A stretch of 33,062 bases of DNA from Rhizobiaceae bacterium (GCA_020628035.1 JAHDFS010000005.1:1-33062); one strand, 5' to 3'. Counted from the stretch's first letter, positions 15,251 through 23,540 are shown. The notes: generated from the letters alone by a model not told the origin. Numbers and translations: made by a program.

Positions 15251-15915
15251 ACCCGCGTCAATTCACCCAGTGCAACCACTGGGCCTTGGGCCACGCCTGT
15301 AGGTGAACCACCAATTTGCTCAACGGAAATAGCAAACTTGGCATCTGGTGCGATTTCTAAGCCTTTTGGGTTTAACTCGCCTGATAAGACGCCCAAAGTG
15401 ACCACTTCACCATCGGATTTGACCAACCAAAGCTCATAATCCTTATCTGCAGGTTTTGTGCCCTGGCTTTGCGTGACCATGAGGCCCTGATCGGTAACTT
15501 GCGCCACAAAGGCTACTTGATAATCTTCAAGCGCGTTGATCGAGCTTGTATAGATGACTTGCGGCGCAGATATTTCAGCGAAATAGTCCATCACGCGCGG
15601 AGTAGCTGCAAAAATAAGGACAGCCAGCAGAATGGGAATACGATAACGCGTCAACAGACCCAACATGCCGCCGGACGCGACGGGTTCAGCAAAGAGCTTA
15701 TCGTCAATGGCTTTTTTGACAGATGCTGGCGCTTCAACTTCTTTAAATTCGTGATTTAACCCTGAGAGCTTTTCTTCCCAAGACGAAACCAGACGCGCGA
15801 AATTGACATCGTTCTCAACACGCTTTTGCGCGTTTTCACGCTCAGCGCCTTCCAATACGCCCAAGGCGTATTCGGCGGCCAAGTCATCGTCATTATATTT
15901 TGCGTCGTCACTCAT
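15247..15915 (-). CDS. Anti-sigma factor, RskA family
   Basis: A 222-aa single-pass membrane protein. The N-terminal sigma-binding segment (DDDLAAEYALGVLEGAERE, about residues 8-26) is typical of RskA/anti-sigma K factors. A transmembrane helix lies near residues 91-112 (YRIPILLAVLIFAATPRV), and the periplasmic domain contains YELWLVKSDGEVVTLGVLSG, the RskA fold. It would hold the adjacent ECF sigma factor at the membrane until regulated proteolysis releases it. The start at 15915 has AGAAGATG nearby. The gap to the sigma stop is 45 bp and contains two palindromes, so the two form one operon. Confidence 0.88.
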   Translation of the reverse strand: MSDDAKYNDDDLAAEYALGVLEGAERENAQKRVENDVNFARLVSSWEEKLSGLNHEFKEVEAPASVKKAIDDKLFAEPVASGGMLGLLTRYRIPILLAVLIFAATPRVMDYFAEISAPQVIYTSSINALEDYQVAFVAQVTDQGLMVTQSQGTKPADKDYELWLVKSDGEVVTLGVLSGELNPKGLEIAPDAKFAISVEQIGGSPTGVAQGPVVALGELTRV

Positions 15916-15960
15916 ATATCATCTTCTAACGTTTGAACGTTGAGGCATGCATGCCGCGTT

Positions 15961-16539
15961 CTAATTCGATTCAAGACATTCGCGCAAGCTTTTAAGGCTG
16001 CGGCGAAGCCATGTTCGCATGGTGTTGAGCGGGATCTGATACTTATCCGCCAATTCCTGATACGAATATCCTTCTATATAGGCGGACTTCACTGCATCCG
16101 CTTTGTCTTCATCCAGCTGGCCCATGCAATAATCAATGCGACGTGCCTCGCCCATATTAACTGCGCTGTCTTCAGGGCTCGGAGCTTCACTTGCCATCAG
16201 ATCAGATACGTCATCAATATCCGATGTTTTGGCAGATGATGTGGGCGCTTTACGGGTTCTTATGCGGTCAATCGCGTGGTTTCTTGCAATCGCAATCAGC
16301 CACGACATTGCACTGGCCTCTTGTGTTGCAAAGCGATCTGCCTTTTGCCACACGCGCACATAAACTTCCTGCAAAGCGTCCTCTGCTTCAGCCCTGTCAT
16401 TTAGTAAACGTAACAAGACGCCAAAAAGTTTCGCACTTGTTTGAGAATAAATGACATCAAACGCATCTCTGTCGCGGAGTGCGACTTGCGCGATCAATTC
16501 TGAGATATCGTAGGTCTTGGACAATTCAACTCTTTTCAC
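15961..16539 (-). CDS. ECF RNA polymerase sigma factor, SigK-like
   Basis: An ECF sigma factor of about 190 aa. Region 2 (LLNDRAEAEDALQEVYVRVW, then SWLIAIARNHAIDRIR) and region 4 (EGYSYQELADKYQIPLNTMR with TWLRRSL) are both complete. It is partnered by the RskA anti-sigma gene just downstream, as SigK is in mycobacteria. The start is unclear: two GTG codons (16554 and 16539) lie in a perfect 15-bp tandem repeat, and only the second, and the TTG after it, have an AAGAG site 5 bases upstream. The second GTG is chosen here. Confidence 0.88.
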   Translation of the reverse strand: MKRVELSKTYDISELIAQVALRDRDAFDVIYSQTSAKLFGVLLRLLNDRAEAEDALQEVYVRVWQKADRFATQEASAMSWLIAIARNHAIDRIRTRKAPTSSAKTSDIDDVSDLMASEAPSPEDSAVNMGEARRIDYCMGQLDEDKADAVKSAYIEGYSYQELADKYQIPLNTMRTWLRRSLKSLRECLESN

Positions 16540-16555
16540 GTCAACTCTTTTCACG
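16526..16555 (-). repeat. Tandem duplication of the sigma-gene translation start
   Basis: A 15-bp unit, TCAACTCTTTTCACG on the plus strand, is perfectly repeated twice with no spacer. On the sense strand each unit carries GTG followed by AAAAGAGTTGA, so the duplication copies a start codon and an SD-like AAGAG in frame (VKRVD/VKRVE). Confidence 0.85.
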
Positions 16556-16679
16556 GAGGGTCAATCTCGTCGTTAGAATTGATATGTTTTACGGTCCATT
16601 GAATAATATGGATCAACAAAGCTTAACGATTTTATTCAAATTCAATGAAATCATGTGACGGTGTGTAAGGAATGTTAAT

Positions 16680-17474
16680 TCAACATTTCACACCAGTTGC
16701 TACATTTACCGCATCTGTATAAACCATGTGATTACCTGCGATATGAGCACTCATCGAGTTTTCAACATCCAAGATAAGTGCATTTTTTTGCTTTTCATCC
16801 AAATCAATGAAGGCTTGCGCGATCGGCATGGAACCTAAATGCAGGGGAACAAACTCACTTGGTTTGGGAACCTTGATGTTCAATTGCTGCCGAACTATTT
16901 CAACTCGCTCGAACTTCGCATCGGACAGTTGTTTGGTTAAATCAGCTGCTGACGGCGTGATCCTTTGACTTCGTTGGATTCGTGCAATTTCAGGAGAGAT
17001 AAATTTCTCAACAGCGTGGCAGATGGCCTCTGTATATGCGCTATGGCCATCCCAGATTGAGATTGCAATACGTCCTTGAGGCATAAGAACTCGGTAAAAC
17101 TCGGCCAATGCAGCAGCTTGATCCGGGAAATAATGATAACCGTGCTGAGATATCACCGCGCTAAAAGAATTAGATTGTAACGTCGTATCAACAACGTCGC
17201 TTTCGGTAAATTCTATATCCAAATCGGCAGCCAGTTCACGCGCCTTGATTAACATACCAGCATTTATATCCAACCCTGTCACATGACCAGTTGGACCGAC
17301 TTTTTCTTTGGCCAAGCGAGTTGTGACGCCTGTACCGCAAGCTACATCCAAGATGTTTTCACCAGTCTGAGGATTAACGAGCTCGAGCAACGCCTCTGCC
17401 CATCGTCCAAACCACAATGGCACCATAACATTTTCATAAATTTCAGGCGCATTACCTGCTAGCTGAAAAGACAT
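16680..17474 (-). CDS. Class I SAM-dependent methyltransferase
   Basis: A 264-aa Rossmann-type methyltransferase. NILDVACGTGVTTRLA (motif I), VTGLDINAGML (acidic motif II loop) and the DVVDTTLQ/SFSAVISQHGYHYFPD segment mark the UbiE/Methyltransf_11 type, with an unusual FLxGH-free C-terminal half. The substrate is unknown. The ATG at 17474 follows GGGGGTGG, while another ATG 12 bases upstream has no such site. It runs in the same direction as the PhzF gene upstream, 80 bp apart. Confidence 0.85.
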   Translation of the reverse strand: MSFQLAGNAPEIYENVMVPLWFGRWAEALLELVNPQTGENILDVACGTGVTTRLAKEKVGPTGHVTGLDINAGMLIKARELAADLDIEFTESDVVDTTLQSNSFSAVISQHGYHYFPDQAAALAEFYRVLMPQGRIAISIWDGHSAYTEAICHAVEKFISPEIARIQRSQRITPSAADLTKQLSDAKFERVEIVRQQLNIKVPKPSEFVPLHLGSMPIAQAFIDLDEKQKNALILDVENSMSAHIAGNHMVYTDAVNVATGVKC

Positions 17475-17554
17475 ATCCACCCCCATAAGCTTGCTGAATA
17501 GAATAAACTGGCAAGATGCTAGGTGGTTGGCAAGGTTAGGTCAAATGCAGTCAA

Positions 17555-18445
17555 TCACACTTCCAATACACCGCGCATGACATCGACGCTCGAACCAGCG
17601 ATTTCAACGATTGCACCGTTCTCGCTCTCGTGCATTTTAAGCTGCATGGCGCTGGGTCGGCCCATATCAACCCCTTGTGTGACGTTGTAGAATTCCCCGT
17701 TTAAGGGCTTAATACCAAGATCATGCGCAAATGCTGCCATGGCTCCGCCGGCGCTTCCGGTTGCTGGATCTTCGTAAGGCTGGCCACGGAAGGTGAACAT
17801 ACGCGCTGACCAATCAAGGCCTTCTCCCGCATCTCGCGTATAGGCATAGATGGCTTTTGCCGGTCCCTCGCCCACCATGGCGCGCGCTGCATATTCGTTT
17901 AAGCGCAAGGTTTTAAGCGCGTCTCGTTTGTGCAATTCGACAACCACAAAATTGGCGCCAACGCTGACATGTCGCGGGGTATGGTGATCGGTGTTCACGT
18001 CATCCAATTCGAGCGATAATGCGCGTGCTGCATCAATAGGATTATATTCCACACCCTTGAAAAGTGGCATTGGCGACGTAATCGCAGTCGTATCAACCTC
18101 ACCATTTTCATCATAACTTACAACCACTTCGACAAGGCCAACACGTTCCTCAAACACCAATTTCTGTGGCGCGTCTGTTGCCATATTAGCCAAAACATAG
18201 GACGTGCCGACATTTGGATGCCCTGCAAAATCCATCTCAGAATTAGGCGTAAATATCCGCACATGCGCTGTGTTTTCAGCGGTTTTAGGTTTCAGCACAA
18301 AGCTGGTTTCAGAAAAGTTGAATTCGCGGGCGATGGTCTGCATTTGCTCGGTCGATAGATCATCCGCGTCTAGAACGACTGCTAACGGATTGCCGCCAAA
18401 TCTTGTTTTGGTGAACACATCAACGACGTGATAATTGAGTTTCAT
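17555..18445 (-). CDS. PhzF-family epimerase/isomerase-like protein
   Basis: A 296-aa member of the diaminopimelate-epimerase-like PhzF fold, with two similar halves. VVDVFTKTRFGGNPLAVVLD and FSETSFVL (catalytic glutamate position) lie in the first half, with MDFAGHPNVGTSYVL. EDPATGSAGGAMAAF in the second half is the phosphate/anion-binding motif. PhzF itself isomerises trans-2,3-dihydro-3-hydroxyanthranilate in phenazine synthesis. No phenazine genes are present, so this is one of the many orphan family members. The start at 18445 is chosen at the conserved MKLNYHVVDVF. Confidence 0.88.
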   Translation of the reverse strand: MKLNYHVVDVFTKTRFGGNPLAVVLDADDLSTEQMQTIAREFNFSETSFVLKPKTAENTAHVRIFTPNSEMDFAGHPNVGTSYVLANMATDAPQKLVFEERVGLVEVVVSYDENGEVDTTAITSPMPLFKGVEYNPIDAARALSLELDDVNTDHHTPRHVSVGANFVVVELHKRDALKTLRLNEYAARAMVGEGPAKAIYAYTRDAGEGLDWSARMFTFRGQPYEDPATGSAGGAMAAFAHDLGIKPLNGEFYNVTQGVDMGRPSAMQLKMHESENGAIVEIAGSSVDVMRGVLEV

Positions 18446-18579
18446 GGCCGGATCCATTTTGTTTTAAAAATCAAGCCTGAAGCTAGCAGAAATGTGAGGT
18501 TAAGACACGTCAATAATATCAATGCAATGATCATTATTTTTCATTATGAAAATCACCACACCTGCTTTATCTATGCTTC

Positions 18580-19218
18580 ATGTTTGACTATTCGCTTTTA
18601 CATTGGACGGCGTTTTTAACCGCAGCAATCTTGCTCAATATCTCGCCGGGGCCTGATATTGCCTACATGATCAGCCATTCGATCCGCGGGGGCAAACGCG
18701 TGGGTTTTGCGGCCATGTTTGGCACTTGGGCCGGCACAATGGTGCATGTCTTTGCAGCAGCTTTGGGCCTGACTGCAATTTTAGCAACCTCCGCCGCTGC
18801 ATTTACCATCGTTAAGTGGCTCGGCGCCATATATCTCATTTGGCTCGGGATCTCGGCCCTACGTTCAAAGGGTGGTTCGACATTTTCGCCTGAGGTTGAT
18901 AAGCCTGCAAAACCAATGCGAACGGTCTTCATGCAAGGGGCCGTCGTTTCAGCGCTGAACCCCAAGATCGCTGTGTTTTTCTTAGCCTTTCTGCCACAAT
19001 TTGTGGTCGAAGGCGCTGGCCCGATCTGGATGCAGCTTGCGCTTCATGGCACGCTGATTTTGGTCGTATCTGCCTTTATCGAACCTTTATTCGTGTTGCT
19101 TGCTGATAAATTGACCGGCACTTTGCGAGAAAAGCCGCAATTTGGTTTATGGCTCGACCGTGCGCTGGGTGGCACATTGATCAGCTTAGGCGCATGGCTC
19201 GCCGCGAGCCAGCGATAG
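18580..19218 (+). CDS. LysE/RhtB-family exporter (1 of 4)
   Basis: A 212-aa protein with six hydrophobic helices. NISPGPDIAYMISHSIRGGK is the RhtB/LysE signature (S/P-G-P in helix 1), and ALNPKIAVFFLAFLPQF is the conserved second block. It would export amino acids or related small metabolites from the cytoplasm. It is transcribed divergently from the PhzF gene. A good terminator follows 73 bp after the stop. Substrate specificity cannot be read from the sequence. Confidence 0.9.
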   Translation: MFDYSLLHWTAFLTAAILLNISPGPDIAYMISHSIRGGKRVGFAAMFGTWAGTMVHVFAAALGLTAILATSAAAFTIVKWLGAIYLIWLGISALRSKGGSTFSPEVDKPAKPMRTVFMQGAVVSALNPKIAVFFLAFLPQFVVEGAGPIWMQLALHGTLILVVSAFIEPLFVLLADKLTGTLREKPQFGLWLDRALGGTLISLGAWLAASQR

Positions 19219-19291
19219 TTTCTCGCTTTTCCGGCGCGAGATCAAACCAACTTCCTTCACACCCCGTATAGATGATTATTGCCAATCTACC

Positions 19292-19316
19292 GTGGGTAAA
19301 GACCCACTTTATTTTT
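19292..19316 (+). terminator. Rho-independent terminator
   Basis: A 6-bp stem GTGGGT / ACCCAC with a 4-base loop, followed by TTTATTTTT. It ends the LysE transcript and insulates the amidohydrolase operon downstream. Confidence 0.8.
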
Positions 19317-19375
19317 CAATTCGTTTGGGTGATACTGCGGTTCGGGGGCTTTTCGTTTGTTAAAGGGAAAGTAAA

Positions 19376-20182
19376 ATGATCATCAGACTAATTGCGGCGC
19401 TCACATTGCTGGGCAGCGTTAGTGCGCATTCCGAAGAGCTTCAAATCTTCGACGCCCACCTTCATTATAGCCATGATGCCGCCTTGCAAATTCCAACCGA
19501 ACAGGTTGTGAAGATTTTGCGTGATGCAGGCGTTAAAAAAGCGCTTGTTTCAAGTTCGGATGATGATGGCACGCAGAAATTAAAAGCCGCAGCTCCTGAT
19601 ATCGTTGTCCCTGCCCTAAGACCTTATAAGCGTCGTGGTGCAATCAGCACCTGGATGAATGATCTGAATGTGATTGACTATCTTGAAGATCGGCTATCAC
19701 AGTTTGAATATGAAGCCATTGGCGAGTTCCATGCCTATGGCGATGATATCAACACGAAAGTCATTCAGCGCCTGATTGAATTAGCAAAAGAAAGAAATCT
19801 GTTGCTGCATCATCATGGTGATCGCGCCGCTGTGGATCTGATCTTCGATGCATGGCCTGAGGCGCGAGTTTTGTGGGCACATTCGGGATTTGCCGGTCCT
19901 GATGAAGTTGCCGATACGCTTGAGACTTACCCCAAGCTCTGGGCCGATCTTGCCTATCGCTCGGATATGGCCAATGCCGAAGGCGTTGACCCTGACTGGG
20001 AAAAACTATTTATGAAATATCCGGATCGTTTCATGGTGGGTAGCGACACATTTGCCCCAGAACGCTGGTATTATGTGGGTGTGCACGCCGATTTCAGCCG
20101 CAGCTGGCTATCTGATTTACCCGATGATATTGCGCGAAAAATCGCCTTTGAAAATGCAGTAGCAATGATTGCAGCGAAATGA
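19376..20182 (+). CDS. Secreted amidohydrolase-2-like TIM-barrel protein
   Basis: A 268-aa protein. A signal peptide (IIRLIAALTLLGSVSAHS, cleavage about residue 19) precedes a metal-dependent TIM barrel. FDAHLHYSHD is the strand-1 H-x-H metal motif, GEFHAYG and LLLHHHGD are further metal-site strands, VLWAHSGF is the fourth, and FMVGSDTFAPERW carries the terminal aspartate. Such periplasmic amidohydrolase-2 proteins are usually hydrolases or decarboxylases; the substrate is unknown. AAAGGGAAAG precedes the ATG. Its stop overlaps the next start as ATGA, making it the first gene of a coupled three-gene operon. Confidence 0.85.
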   Translation: MIIRLIAALTLLGSVSAHSEELQIFDAHLHYSHDAALQIPTEQVVKILRDAGVKKALVSSSDDDGTQKLKAAAPDIVVPALRPYKRRGAISTWMNDLNVIDYLEDRLSQFEYEAIGEFHAYGDDINTKVIQRLIELAKERNLLLHHHGDRAAVDLIFDAWPEARVLWAHSGFAGPDEVADTLETYPKLWADLAYRSDMANAEGVDPDWEKLFMKYPDRFMVGSDTFAPERWYYVGVHADFSRSWLSDLPDDIARKIAFENAVAMIAAK

Positions 20183-20595
20183 TAAAGCTTGCTGTTTTGC
20201 CAAGTATATTTGGGGCGAGCTTACTTGCAGCAACAAGTGCTCAGGCCTGTGCACCCAGCGGTGCTGTTGAACTCACATCATTGCAAGAAACGCCCTTTCA
20301 AGCCTATGCCGAGCTGGGATTAGAGACGATTTCAAAACCATTTGAGATTGATCTTTATTTTTGTGGGGATGGTATTGAGAAGATCTATCGAATCAAGGTC
20401 GATGCCATCATGCCAGCTCATCAGCATGGTATGAATTATACGCCTGAAATTTACGGTATCGAGCCTGGTATTTATCAGATCTCGGGCATGTTTTTTCATA
20501 TGCCGGGAATGTGGGAGCTGCAAGTCAGCACGCATTCTGCATCTGAAACGGACGCGCAATCCTATCTCTTCACGCTGGATATCACGGCACGATGA
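20179..20595 (+). CDS. Periplasmic His/Met-rich protein, YtkA/FixH-like
   Basis: A 138-aa protein with a signal peptide ending AQAC near residue 24. The mature part has an Ig-like layout. MPAHQHGMNYTPEI and SGMFFHMPGMWELQV hold several His and Met residues, as in YtkA-like or FixH-like copper-handling domains. It contains two cysteines (one in the CAPSG start, one in YFCGDG) and one tryptophan. The start overlaps the amidohydrolase stop, and its own stop overlaps the MauG-type start, both as ATGA. A metal-binding or substrate role for the di-heme protein is plausible but inferred. Confidence 0.7.
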   Translation: MIKLAVLPSIFGASLLAATSAQACAPSGAVELTSLQETPFQAYAELGLETISKPFEIDLYFCGDGIEKIYRIKVDAIMPAHQHGMNYTPEIYGIEPGIYQISGMFFHMPGMWELQVSTHSASETDAQSYLFTLDITAR

Positions 20596-21734
20596 GGAAG
20601 CTTAGAGGTGTTGCTCTGGTGGTTTTTGGGATGCTGGCAGGCTTCACAGCCGCCAAGAGCGATGTCTTATTGTCAGAAGATGAAATTGCGCAGACGCTTC
20701 TGCATGGGCCCTGGCCAATTGAATATGGCAAAGATCCCAGCAATCGCGTGTCAGGAAATCTCGAAGCGATTGCATTTGGGAAAGCTCTGTTTTCAGACCC
20801 AATATTGTCGCGCGATGAAAATATGTCCTGCGCCAGCTGTCATGATCCAGAATATGGATTTTCCGATGCGTTACCGCGTGCTGTTGGGCAAAAACTTTTA
20901 GATCGCAACACGCCATCCTTGATGAATTTGCGCAGTCATCGCTGGTTTGGCTGGGCGGGTGGCACAGATAACATTTGGGCGCAAAGCATTGATCCAATTC
21001 TCAACATTGATGAAATGGGTCATGACGCCGAGAGCCTTAGATCAGCGATCGCAGGCAGTACATATCCTCAAACCTATGGAAAGCTATTTGGAGACATTTC
21101 CAAACATGCCCCTGAAGATGTCTTGGTCAATATCTCCAAAGCACTTGCAGCCTATCAAGAAACATTGAGAACCGGTCAAACATCCTTTGATCGATTTCGC
21201 AATGCGCTGGAAGCTGGTGACTTAACTACGGCTGGCACATATTCTGATTCTGCACAGCGCGGGCTGCAATTGTTTATTGGACGCGGCAATTGCGCTTTTT
21301 GTCATTCAGGCCCGGCATTCACCAATGGCGAATTTCATGATGCAGGCGTACCCTATTTCATCACTGAAACGCGTGTGGACGAAGGGCGATTTGGTGGCTT
21401 AAAGGCGATCAAACAAAATCCTTTTACATTGGCGGGTGATTATTCAGATGATCCTGAAAAAACTGGCGCTTGGGCGGTCAATCAAGTGCGGTTTCAACAT
21501 TCAGATTTTGGCACATTTCGTGTTCCGGGACTGCGAGGAGCCACTAAAACTGCACCCTATATGCATAATGGAAGTTTGAAAGATCTAGCTGCTGTTGTTG
21601 ATCATTATAATGCGATTAACATGGAACGCCTACATGTTGATGGTGAAGCGATTTTGCAGCCTTTGGGACTAAGTCCGCAAGAGAAGAATGATTTGATCGC
21701 TTTTCTTGAAAGCTTAAGCGATGACGGGTCTTAA
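20592..21734 (+). CDS. Di-heme cytochrome c peroxidase/MauG-family protein
   Basis: A 380-aa exported protein with a hydrophobic N-terminus and two c-type heme sites, C80-A-S-C-H84 and C234-A-F-C-H238. FGKALFSDPILSRDENMSC opens the CCP/MauG fold and APYMHNGSLKDLAAVV precedes Y339. Y339 sits 14 residues after the His of PYMHNG, where Pseudomonas CCP has axial Met275 and MauG has Tyr294. This points to a MauG-like protein rather than a classical peroxidase. It is the last gene of the three-gene operon. A stem-loop follows the stop. Confidence 0.88.
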   Translation: MRKLRGVALVVFGMLAGFTAAKSDVLLSEDEIAQTLLHGPWPIEYGKDPSNRVSGNLEAIAFGKALFSDPILSRDENMSCASCHDPEYGFSDALPRAVGQKLLDRNTPSLMNLRSHRWFGWAGGTDNIWAQSIDPILNIDEMGHDAESLRSAIAGSTYPQTYGKLFGDISKHAPEDVLVNISKALAAYQETLRTGQTSFDRFRNALEAGDLTTAGTYSDSAQRGLQLFIGRGNCAFCHSGPAFTNGEFHDAGVPYFITETRVDEGRFGGLKAIKQNPFTLAGDYSDDPEKTGAWAVNQVRFQHSDFGTFRVPGLRGATKTAPYMHNGSLKDLAAVVDHYNAINMERLHVDGEAILQPLGLSPQEKNDLIAFLESLSDDGS

Positions 21735-21739
21735 ATAAG

Positions 21740-21788
21740 TTTTCGAGGCGCATTTCAGGCTGGAGGTCCTTAAAATGCATCCTCGAAA
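21740..21788 (+). terminator. Long stem-loop after the MauG-type gene
   Basis: TTTCGAGG and CCTCGAAA pair over 8 bp, with inner GCATTT/AAATGC and AGG/CCT pairs that extend the stem. No long T run follows. It is probably the end of the operon. Confidence 0.6.
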
Positions 21789-21821
21789 GATTTGGGGATT
21801 TGATTTTATGCGAGTTGCGAA

Positions 21822-22073
21822 TTACGCAGCTGGCTGAGGCTCAGCATCTGCGTCAGTATCAGCATCGCTAACTGGTTCAAATTCTGCATCTTCAACATCA
21901 CGCTTTGGCTTTGCGATAAACGGAGCTGCCAACATTGCAAGACCCAAAGCTGCTAGCGCGAAGACGCCCAATAGCGCCATTGTCATTACACCAAGGCCAG
22001 CCATTACAAGGCCAACAAGCAAGACCAAAGTTGAAGCAACTGTTGCAGAGATTTTTTCGATTAGGTTTTTCAT
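21822..22073 (-). CDS. Small membrane protein with acidic tail, likely under two-component control
   Basis: An 83-aa protein. A hydrophobic block (about residues 12-52, two helices: VASTLVLLVGLVMAGLGV and LLGVFALAALGLAMLAAPF) is followed by a strongly acidic tail of about 30 residues (DVEDAEFEPVSDADTDADAE). I do not recognise it. Its promoter region matches that of the PepSY/response-regulator/kinase operon almost exactly, so it is probably a target of that system. The ribosome site is weak (AAGACAAAACAA). Confidence 0.65.
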   Translation of the reverse strand: MKNLIEKISATVASTLVLLVGLVMAGLGVMTMALLGVFALAALGLAMLAAPFIAKPKRDVEDAEFEPVSDADTDADAEPQPAA

Positions 22074-22111
22074 TTGTTTTGTCTTTCGTGTTCTTCGTTG
22101 TTTCGATGATG

Positions 22112-22168
22112 CTAATATGAAGGCGCTGTTTTACCAGCGCCTGAACACGAGTTTACATTTTTGTAAGG
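22112..22168 (-). promoter_or_regulatory. Predicted response-regulator box and promoter of the small membrane protein gene
   Basis: On the minus strand CTTACAAAAATGTAAAC (17 bp) is followed, after 31 bp, by CATATTAG and, 3 bp on, by CATCGAAA. The same order, spacing and near-identical sequence occur before the PepSY gene. GTAA also appears at the same place inside both 31-bp spacers, although the rest differs. The hairpin GGCGCTG/CAGCGCC lies within the spacer. Confidence 0.6.
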
Positions 22169-22175
22169 TTGGAAT

Positions 22176-23540
22176 TTATTTTGTAAATTTCAGAACAGCC
22201 CGCAAGCCTTGCGGTTTGTTCTGAGACAAATCCAATTCCGCACGATGACGATCAGCAACCGCCCGCACCAATGCCAAACCCAAGCCACTGCCATCGGTTT
22301 GTCGCGCCGTGTCTAAGCGCACCATGGGTTTGATGATCTCGTCAAAATGCTCTTCAGGCACGCCTTTTCCATTGTCATAAACACCGATTTCCTGAATATT
22401 TCCATTGGTTTGCGCAAAAAGCGTGATTTCATCACCACCATGGACAATGGCGTTTTGAATAAGATTGGCAACAGCCTGGATGAGCATTTGTTTATCCGCG
22501 GTTACAGCACCAGATTTATTATCCTTAAGCACCAAAGATTTACCGGCATCTTCAACCACAGGCCCAAATATATCTTCGATATCAGTGATGAACTCGGAAA
22601 GCTCAATGCGTTCAAAGCCGTCTTCACCTTGCGCAGCTTCAATTCTTGCAACACGCATGATGGTATCGAAAATCACAGATAACCGCCCGGCTTCTTCAAG
22701 TGCTGCGCCACGCTCTTCCCCTTCGGGCAACATTTCGAGCTGCGCACGCAATCGAGCAAGCGGGGTGCGCAAGTCATGAGCTATACTTGCAGATAAATGC
22801 CGTGTTTGAGTAACCAAACGTTCTAGCTCAGATGCTGTCACATCCAATTGACGGGCAAGATCATCTAAATCATCAGATGATGTTTCAACGCCCGTGCGCG
22901 CCGTGAGCTCGCCATTTGCCAAACGGCCTAATGCACCATTAATGCGTACAAGCCGTCTTTGGGCTAATAAACCAGCGGTGATTCCAATCAACAATGCGAT
23001 GGCCAAAACCAATGCTGCTGTGGTCCATAAAATGCCGGAAAGAAGGTTGAGTGCATCTTCGCTGTCTTCAATCGGCAGTGCCACCAAAATGGGCGTACCG
23101 TCTTTATCTTCGGTGATCTGGACCCGCCAGGCGTCAAATTGATTGAAATCATCACCGAGATAGACAGAGCCACCGCCTTTTCGAACCGTGCGTTTGAATG
23201 GATTTGGCAGGTTTCCAAGATCATCAAGTGGTCTGACAATGGCGATTGAATTCTGATCAAGTGTTTCATTCACACTTACGGTGGACGCTAAACTTGTCAG
23301 CGCGGTATCCACGCGCTCGAGCACTGTTTCGCGACCAAATGTCAGCGCTAAAAAGATCGAAACTGCCATGCCGATCGCAAAGAGAACCGACAACATCAAG
23401 GTTAGTCTTAAAGTAGATGATCGCAGCAGCCATCGAAACGGCTTTGCGGCGCGATAGGCCAATCGCTTGATCAGTCTATTAACGCGCCGTGTGTCAGATG
23501 TATTTGCGGATGAAGTTGTTTGCTCATTTGCCGAAGACAT
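22176..23540 (-). CDS. Sensor histidine kinase
   Basis: A 454-aa inner-membrane kinase. Helix 1 (TLRLTLMLSVLFAIGMAVSI) and helix 2 (about residues 175-200) bracket a periplasmic sensor of about 110 aa. A HAMP-like linker follows. HisKA is SIAHDLRTPLARLRAQLE with H255 as phosphoacceptor. The HATPase domain has the N box LIQNAIVHG, DNGKGVPEEHFDEI and GSGLGLALVRAVADRHRAEL. The ATG at 23540 has GAAGG just upstream and overlaps the response-regulator stop by 17 bp. The sensed signal is unknown; the PepSY gene upstream is a likely modulator. Confidence 0.92.
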   Translation of the reverse strand: MSSANEQTTSSANTSDTRRVNRLIKRLAYRAAKPFRWLLRSSTLRLTLMLSVLFAIGMAVSIFLALTFGRETVLERVDTALTSLASTVSVNETLDQNSIAIVRPLDDLGNLPNPFKRTVRKGGGSVYLGDDFNQFDAWRVQITEDKDGTPILVALPIEDSEDALNLLSGILWTTAALVLAIALLIGITAGLLAQRRLVRINGALGRLANGELTARTGVETSSDDLDDLARQLDVTASELERLVTQTRHLSASIAHDLRTPLARLRAQLEMLPEGEERGAALEEAGRLSVIFDTIMRVARIEAAQGEDGFERIELSEFITDIEDIFGPVVEDAGKSLVLKDNKSGAVTADKQMLIQAVANLIQNAIVHGGDEITLFAQTNGNIQEIGVYDNGKGVPEEHFDEIIKPMVRLDTARQTDGSGLGLALVRAVADRHRAELDLSQNKPQGLRAVLKFTK

